The notes under the pieces: generated by a model
The model's database searches: none
What the model saw: only the letters and a program-made list of their open reading frames with translations
What the model was told of the DNA's origin: nothing
Made by a program: the position numbers and the translations under genes
Assembly (NCBI GenBank): GCA_947247005.1
Contig: OX365955.1
Span: 14,427,322-14,491,321 of the forward strand
Source: Spisula solida
Lineage: Eukaryota > Mollusca > Bivalvia > Venerida > Mactridae
Reading direction: 5' to 3'
DNA length: 64,000 nt
Shown here: positions 57,739-64,000 of the stretch, in pieces
Numbering within the stretch: position 1 is the first letter of the stretch
How the letters are laid out: every line of letters starts with the position of its first letter

Positions 57739-58261
57739 CAACAAATTTTGGATGAATGATGGGTCATTCAATAACCAAAGATATACCGGTACGATGCCCA
57801 CCTGAACATTTTTGTTTCAATTTGTTCAAAAAGACAGTAGTTTGCTAGTTTTTCATGTACAGTAATAATTTCTGCTGCATTTTTATAAGGGAAGTTTGAG
57901 CCGATGTGATCACAAAAAAAATTTAATGAATTGAAACAAAAATGTTAAGATTGGGTGCAGGGTGTGGTGTATCTTTAACATTGTAGCAATAAGAAAGCCA
58001 GAGCGAGTGACAATGTCTTGCTGTCTTTAATAGTCTGACAAGATAATACATTACAACAACTGATAAAGTTCAGGAAACAGTAAAAAATTGCTATGAAAAC
58101 GCCAGGTTATAGTTGATACTACAAACAAATATTTTTTGTGATAAATACAATAATCTACACAGCTAATAGTCCAGTAATTGATACTAAATGCACAATACCA
58201 AATACAAGGGTGATAAATCTAATATGTGAAGTTGTGAACACATTATCTATGGAAGGTTTTA

Positions 58262-59612
58262 ACAAGAGCACCGCCTTGCGGGTGCAGACGCTCATCTGAT
58301 CATTGTCACTGTAAAAAAGGCCCATTACCCTTGCATAAAGTAGGGCAGTGTTATGAGTCTTGCTTAAAAATGTGAGGTATTGATGGTGAAAAAAGGGGCA
58401 ATAACTCTTGCAAAATGCTGATCAGAGTTATGGGTCATGCTTGACATGGTCAGGTATTGATGGTGAATAAGTGTTGAAAGTTTCACAGCAATAGTCCACA
58501 TAGTGAATGGGAAAAGTGGACCTAAACACAAAACTTAACCAAGGAATGTTCTTAGTCAAAAACAAGGGGCAATAACTCACATAAAATACAGATAAGAGTT
58601 ATGGTTCATACTTGACATGGTTAGGTATTGATGATGAACAGTTGGTGAAAGTTTCAAAGCAATAGCCCACATAATGTATGAGAAAATTTAACCTAAACAC
58701 AAAACTTAACCAAGGAATTTTCTGAGTCCAAAAAGGGAAAATAACTCTCACAAAATGCAGATCAGAGTTATGGTTCTTGCTTGACATGGTCAAGTATTGA
58801 TGGTGAACAGTTGGTGAAAGTTTCAAAGCAATAGCCCACATAGTGTATGAGAAAAGTGGACCTAAACACAAAACTTAACCAAGGAATTTTCTAAGTCCAA
58901 TAAGGGGCAATAACTCACATAAAATACAGATCAGAGTTATCAGTCTTGCTTGACATGGTCAAGTATAGAGGGTGAACAAGTGTTGAAACTTTCAAACCAT
59001 AACTTTGATAGTTTAGGAGAAAAGTGGACCTAAACACAAAACTTAACCAAGGTATTTTCTGAGTCCAAAAAGGGGAAATAACTCACACAAAATGCAGATC
59101 AGAGTTATGGTTCTTGCTTGACATGGTCAGGTGTTGATGGTGAACAAGTGTTTAAAGTTCCAAAGCAATAGCCTACAGTGTATGAGAAAGGTGGACCTAA
59201 ACATAAAACTTAACCAAGGAATTGTCTAAGTCCAATAACTCATGCAGATCAGAGTTATGGTTCTTGCTTGACATGGTCAGGTATTGATGGTGAACAAGTG
59301 TTGAAAGTTTCAGAGCAATAACTCTGATAGTTTAGGAGAAAAGTGGACCTAAACGCAAAACTTAACCAAGGCATTTTACTTTCTAAGTCCAAAAAGGGGC
59401 AATAATTCTTACAAAATGCAAATTAGAGTTATGGGTCTTGCTTTACAGGCTCAGGTATTGATGGTAAACAAGTGTTGCAAGTTTCAAAGCAATAGCTTTG
59501 ATAGTTTATGAAAAAAGTTTACCTAAACACAAAACTTAACCAAGCAAAGCCGACGCTGACGACGATCAAGTGATGACAATAACTCATCTTTTTTTCAAAA
59601 ATCAGATGAGCT
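58262..59612 (-). mobile_element. Hairpin-capped element, AGCTCATC subfamily, reverse orientation
   Basis: It runs from AACAAGAGCACCGCCTTGCG GGTGC to AAAAATCAGATGAGCT. About seven core units (CAAAACTTAACCAAGGAATT, TATTGATGGTGAACAAGTGT) make it longer than its inverted relative at 28153-29146. Confidence 0.85.
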
Positions 59613-59639
59613 AATAAATGACCAGGTTCTAATCTCCTG

Positions 59640-60340
59640 AAGCATCTCAAATTGAAAACAATCTTAAGTAAGAGCTCCTGAAATTTTGCTGAATACCAGT
59701 TTTGAGCCAGGTCTTGGATGCAAATTAACTCTGACAGAGATATGCAACAGAACTTTAAATGAAATTTACCTCCATTTTGAGAGTTTCGGGAGATCAGGAA
59801 CTGAGTGGACCAGTAATAGGATAATGACTGTGCAGTAAATTATAGCATATCTTTTTATAATCCAATGATTTAACTTGACAACCTTTGTCAAACAACCTTC
59901 GACAAATAAAAATGTGAAGTGATCTTGACATTGTCTTCAACCTTCATTTTCGGACTGTCTAACTTTTGACTTGGTTATTGAAATTGATTGATCTGGGATT
60001 TTTTTTTGTAAAAATAAAAATCAAACTGACAATTAATTTAAGCTTGCTCAATGCTCACAGTGTCAAGACATTTTCGCAAAGAAAACTGAAATGTAATTAT
60101 GTCAACTTTGGAACAAATGTAAAAACCACAACCAACAGGTCTGACAACCCATATATACTGCCTTTCAAAATAAACGCTATTATACACCGATAAACATTAT
60201 ATGGAATGCTTTATGAATAAACAATTTAAAAATGTACAAACATACAAATTTATGCAATAATTATTTAAAAGCTATATGCTACATACATAATTATATGAGG
60301 TCCGTCACACGAAACTGTAATGTTACATAGTAGTCATTTC
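59640..60340. other. Intergenic DNA 3' of LIN7, no feature seen
   Basis: AT-rich DNA; it probably includes the 3' untranslated region of the minus-strand LIN7 gene at its right end, but no clear signal was assigned. Confidence 0.35.
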
Positions 60341-60356
60341 GCTTCTGGCACAGTAT

Positions 60357-60531
60357 CAGGGGTTCCATTTGACTCTGGAGTAGGGGTGTTTGGTCCTTCA
60401 AATTTCAAAAAAGCCACATTATGACCCTAAAGATTTTGATCAGAAGGGTCATTTTCATGAGTAATTTGCTAATAAAATGGTAAATTTAGTTCAAAATGAC
60501 CCTTCAGCTTCAGAAGCTAGTGGAACCCCTG
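60357..60531. mobile_element. CAGGGGTTCCA MITE
   Basis: Perfect 11-bp inverted ends, CAGGGGTTCCA and TGGAACCCCTG, have flanks AGTAT and AATAT (one mismatch from a 5-bp duplication). It is the same family as 47853-48005, inverted. It lies about 170 bp beyond the LIN7 stop codon, so it may be within the 3' untranslated region. Confidence 0.85.
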
Positions 60532-60697
60532 AATATTTGTGTCAAATAAAATATAATACAACACTACATCACAACCTTACATCATCTCAACAAAGTTGTC
60601 AACATATACTCAATGAAAACACTGCTTCGCTGACCTCTATATTGTAAACGTTTACTAGTACGCCGAATGTTACGAAAACCTGTTCTGTAACTGTTGT

Positions 60698-63600
60698 TCA
60701 TGGAGTTTGACGTCTTTTAGAAGATCTCGTCTTATCAAATCTAGCTTCCATTTCTTCAAGAACACGAGGTGTATACCTTACTACTAGACGAACTTTACCT
60801 GTGGCAACAAAATAAAATTGTGAGTTTATCGGTCTGATATTTTTATGTTCATATCAAGATTGTCTCTGGAGGAATTTTCATCATCAAAATAATGTCAAGA
60901 CAATGTGTTCAAAATAATATCACTCTGTTATTCAACCAATTTCAGTCATATGCTGGCTGATTCACCAGCTGATTCACCGAACTATGTTTTCTTACCAGTA
61001 CTAACTTGCCCTTCCACAAGGAACCAGCACCTTCTCCCCAAGTGGAGGAAAACCAGTACTAACTTGCCCTTCCACAAGGAACCAGCACCTTCTCCCCAAG
61101 TGGAGGAAAACTAGTACTTACTTGCCCTTCCATAAAGAACCAGCACCTTCTCCACAAGTGGAGAAAAACCAATACGAGTAGAGGAAATTCAACATTATTG
61201 TCAAATTTCATGAAAGGGCAGCAAGGATTATGGGACAACTACTTCACAAGTTCATAAAATACCCAACTCCTACATTTTTTTTCAATGCCAGGCAGCATGC
61301 AGGTAAACACTCTGTAACCATTATCAACCAAGCTGGTAGCTAAATTACAGGCCATATAAAAACATAGCCTATCAAGACTTGAACCTTTGACCTTCCACTT
61401 CAGTACACTATGGTTTAACAATGCCCCTTTAAGGCTTAGATAAAATTACAATGTACGATCTTTTAATCCATATGTTGGCAAACTTGAATTTGAAACATTT
61501 AGTGGGCGAAAATTTATATGAATTTTTATACTTTTTCTTAGTGTTTTTTTGTAGACCAAAATTCACGCTATAAGCGATGTTAGCAAATTTTGTAAATTGA
61601 ATTTGCAAACATTTCCTGTCGTTAATTAACCAGTTACACAATAAACAATGTAAATGATTTGTACCTTGTGCTTGTTTTAACAGATCTACAGCTTTCTCAT
61701 GGTGTTCTCCCTCCACACTCTGTAAAAGTTAACATGTTCACATTTAATTCTAACGTAAGATTCTCATAAAACTGCCTGAAACAAGCAATATGAAATCCTA
61801 TGAAAAACATGTTTTCTTACAAAACCCATTACACTGCTGAAACTAGGTTTTGACAAAACCATAAGGGTACTGTTTTATCAAAGCACTTACGGAAAACTTT
61901 AACTTACGTCCAAATTTAAATTTGCACACATTTACATTCTTAAGAATTCCTTAACAACTACAACTCAGAAGACAAAAAATAGTTTGAATGAATTCATGAA
62001 CTGATAAATAATTTCATGGTATAGATAAATGAACCACCAGTTAGGAAAGAACATGCACATTTGTTTTAATACATAGCTTTTAGTCTTTACTTTTAGCATA
62101 GGTGATTCAGAGTAATCTACTTACGACACCGTTGACAGATATTAACTGGTCGCCCCTCTTCAATCCACCATGTCTATCAGCCACACCGCCAGGTATTATA
62201 CGAGATATGTAGATGGGAGAGTTCTGTTCTTTACCACCCATCACATTAAAACCTAAGCCTTCTTCTGTCTTAGGGAGTTCTACCACACGAGGATGAGCAT
62301 GACCCTCGCTAGCTGCAAATGCTGCTACAGTGGCCTGAAGTAGAACAAACATTTGGAATTATTACATTAATTAACGGTATTAAGAACTTGTTACTTAATA
62401 ATTTCATAAACAGCACTGTATTAGTTATAATTAATAAATTGACAAAATTCTTTTAGTACAAATTAACTACAGCAAAATAATATCACAGTACAGGTTACCT
62501 AAACTTGTACTTTTTGCCATGTTGCCATGAAGTACAAGAATCTTTATCATAATGAAACATGCGGAACTAAACTTGAACAACGTATGAAATTTTTTGTTTT
62601 CATTTCGGTACTTGTGAAGATGTCAAGAATAGTAAGATAACAAGTATTTTTTATTACTTTATATTTACTCACCTTAGCTGTAGCATTAGCTCGAACCTCA
62701 GGGTTACCCGAGATATCAACAGTTTCATACACACTTTCATATACTTCTCGCACAGCATTAAGAAAGTCACTCTGCAGGACACGCTGTAGAGCTGCAAGTT
62801 TCTGGGGTGGAACCTGACCACCTGTTCAAAAGAAAAATATTCAATTATTGAAGAGGCTACAACTGAGATTAATTTATCTAATAAAAGAAGCATTTTTACT
62901 TAGTGAGGATTTGAAACTGATCTTTAATGGCTTAAAATGGGTTCAATATCATGTCAGTGTACATGTACCCATTAGGGCTGCGTATCGGTTAGAATGATCG
63001 ATACAATATTTGTATCGATACAAAATGAACGATATTCAATATATCATTTGATATTTTCTTTAAGCAATAAAATGTCTACATAGGAAAGTATAAGCTTGCA
63101 ACATGTACTTAACTTGCGGAACACAATTAAAACAAGACATGTAACACAAAGGTTCATGGTTTACTCTGTTTACACATGTTTTATAGTATTTTGTATCAAT
63201 TGCTTAGCCATGAGAGGTTAATTTCACTGCAGTTTTTGTTTGAATTTTGTGACGAAACACGAGTGGACATCGAAAAACTCGACTTGAATGGGGATATTAT
63301 TGGTTTCCACGTGTATTTGTTGTTGATCGATTATTTCATCGATACGGAAAGGTTCGATTCGATGTATCGATCCAACGCAAAATACTGGTATTCGATTTAT
63401 ATCGTAAACCGGTACGCAGCCCTAGTACCCAGACAGTAACAAATATTAGTATGAATTACTTTTAAGTCTAAACTTTTTTATTAAGGTAACTTTTATAATT
63501 CAATTAATATAAGATTTTATTGACCATCAAATACCAATATCAAACCAAAACAAGATAATATTGAGGTACCAGTATAAAACTGTAGGTAGGATTTATTAAA

Positions 63601-63964
63601 ATTTGAGATTTATTTTATTACATGTACAGGAAAATCGAAGATTTGTGATGACTTCCATAATGCCATAAAATAACTTAGGTAGGTAGTAAACTTGGTAGGG
63701 TAGGTAGGGGCAGCATTATCAGGCCTAGACACTATTTTGGCCACTGGTCCGACAGGGCAAAAGTGCCCAATTTGTAAATAGGACAGTTACTGGTCCTCCA
63801 GAATTTTTACTGGTCCTTCTGGATTTCCACTGGTCTCGGACCAGTGTTACTGTTAGTGTCGAGCTCTGCATTATTAATTATAGCCTTATTTATAATGTAC
63901 AGAACAAAAAACAAGAACCTACTCTTTTGTAGAGCATCAAGAAGCTCTATAGCCCTGTTGATAT
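60698..63964 (-). CDS. LIN7: LIN7 (Veli/MALS) polarity scaffold, 3' five exons; 5' end off the window
   Basis: On the minus strand, exons 63923-63964, 62673-62821, 62125-62334, 61665-61719 and 60698-60798 join in continuous frame and end in TGA at 60698. The first two encode the L27 domain ([13 protein letters not shown], then [36 protein letters not shown]). The third carries the start of the PDZ domain with its GLGF carboxylate loop ([35 protein letters not shown]), and the last two finish it ([38 protein letters not shown]). The C terminus is SKRRQTP. The match to vertebrate LIN7 is close throughout. LIN7 binds CASK/LIN2 or MPP proteins through L27 and receptor or channel tails through PDZ at junctions and synapses. 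The initiating exon, probably about a dozen codons, lies beyond 64000. Confidence 0.96.
60994..61167. repeat. 58-bp tandem repeat, three units, in a LIN7 intron
   Basis: ACCAGTACTAACTTGCCCTT begins each unit; the first two appear identical and the third has five or six changes. Confidence 0.92.
61865..61925. mobile_element. Solo end of the GGGTACTG MITE family
   Basis: GGGTACTGTTTTATCAAAGC ACTTACGGAAAAC matches the ends of the element at 56819-57291. No partner end was seen nearby. Confidence 0.55.
62973..63424. mobile_element. hAT-like MITE in a LIN7 intron
   Basis: The ends TAGGGCTGCGTATCGGTT and (in reverse) TAGGGCTGCGTACCGGTT are flanked by GTACCCAT (62965-62972) and GTACCCAG (63425-63432), an 8-bp duplication with one mismatch. 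Eight-bp duplications and TAGGGCTGC-type ends are typical of hAT elements. Many ATCGATAC palindromes occur inside. The open frame inside is not a transposase. Confidence 0.9.
63720..63868. mobile_element. CAGGCCTAGACACTA MITE with 6-bp duplication
   Basis: CAGGCCTAGACACTATTTTG GCCACTGGTCCGA at the left faces, in reverse, CAGAGCTCGACACTAACAGT AACACTGGTCCGA at the right. Both flanks are CATTAT. ACTGGTCC is repeated several times inside. At 149 bp it is non-autonomous. Confidence 0.85.
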
Positions 63965-64000
63965 CTGAAACAAAGTAAATAATTTAATTATAGGATCCAA

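Noticed and set aside
63176..63439. 87-residue open frame near the right edge
   Set aside because: It lies inside the hAT-like MITE and runs across its right end; no protein similarity recognised.

Overview
The window looks like nuclear DNA of a bivalve (or at least lophotrochozoan) mollusc. It is AT-rich, has intron-rich genes with GT-AG junctions, and is crowded with non-LTR retrotransposon copies, MITEs, minisatellites and a hairpin-capped repeat family (AGCTCACCTG... to ...GGGCCCTCTTGT) that I associate with bivalve genomes. The taxonomic call is an inference, because no species marker is present.

Three genes can be supported. (1) A long plus-strand gene that I do not recognise occupies roughly 1-36384. 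Its exons chain in consistent reading phase: A (5403-5436), B' (6864-6997), C (15715-15804), D (16442-16554), E (16953-17024), F (27879-27933) and a 3.7-kb terminal exon G (32653-36384). Exon G encodes a Ser/Thr-rich tail made largely of 555-bp in-frame repeats, each carrying one Lys-rich basic/aromatic patch. (2) A complete ten-exon plus-strand gene for the p97/VCP cofactor p47 (NSFL1C; UBA-SEP-UBX) lies at 45307-54648. (3) The 3' part of a minus-strand LIN7 (Veli/MALS) polarity-scaffold gene (L27 plus PDZ) lies at 60698-63964 and runs off the right edge.

The first 10.8 kb is a near-identical tandem segmental duplication (1-5317 against 6365-10845). Each unit holds a 32/33-bp minisatellite, exon B and an antisense CR1/L2-like LINE. 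The A+B exon pair is a phase 0-0 module, so it can be repeated in frame. The two B exons differ by eight substitutions packed into about 45 bp, and every affected codon changes its amino acid. The flanking kilobases are almost identical. This is the most striking signal in the window. A second layer of repetition in the same gene is the 555-bp array in exon G, where two neighbouring units appear to differ by a single base.

Introns and intergenic DNA are dominated by mobile elements: pogo-like and mariner-like elements with TA duplications, CAGG-ended MITEs with 5-6 bp duplications, a hAT-like MITE with an 8-bp duplication, tRNA-derived SINEs, long foldback structures and several minisatellites (23 units of 33 bp, a 42-bp satellite of about 2 kb, a 16-bp array split by an insertion). 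Long stretches at 37720-39860, 40120-41080 and 41320-43140 show nothing I can name. All coordinates were read by eye from the sequence; no alignment or database search was run.
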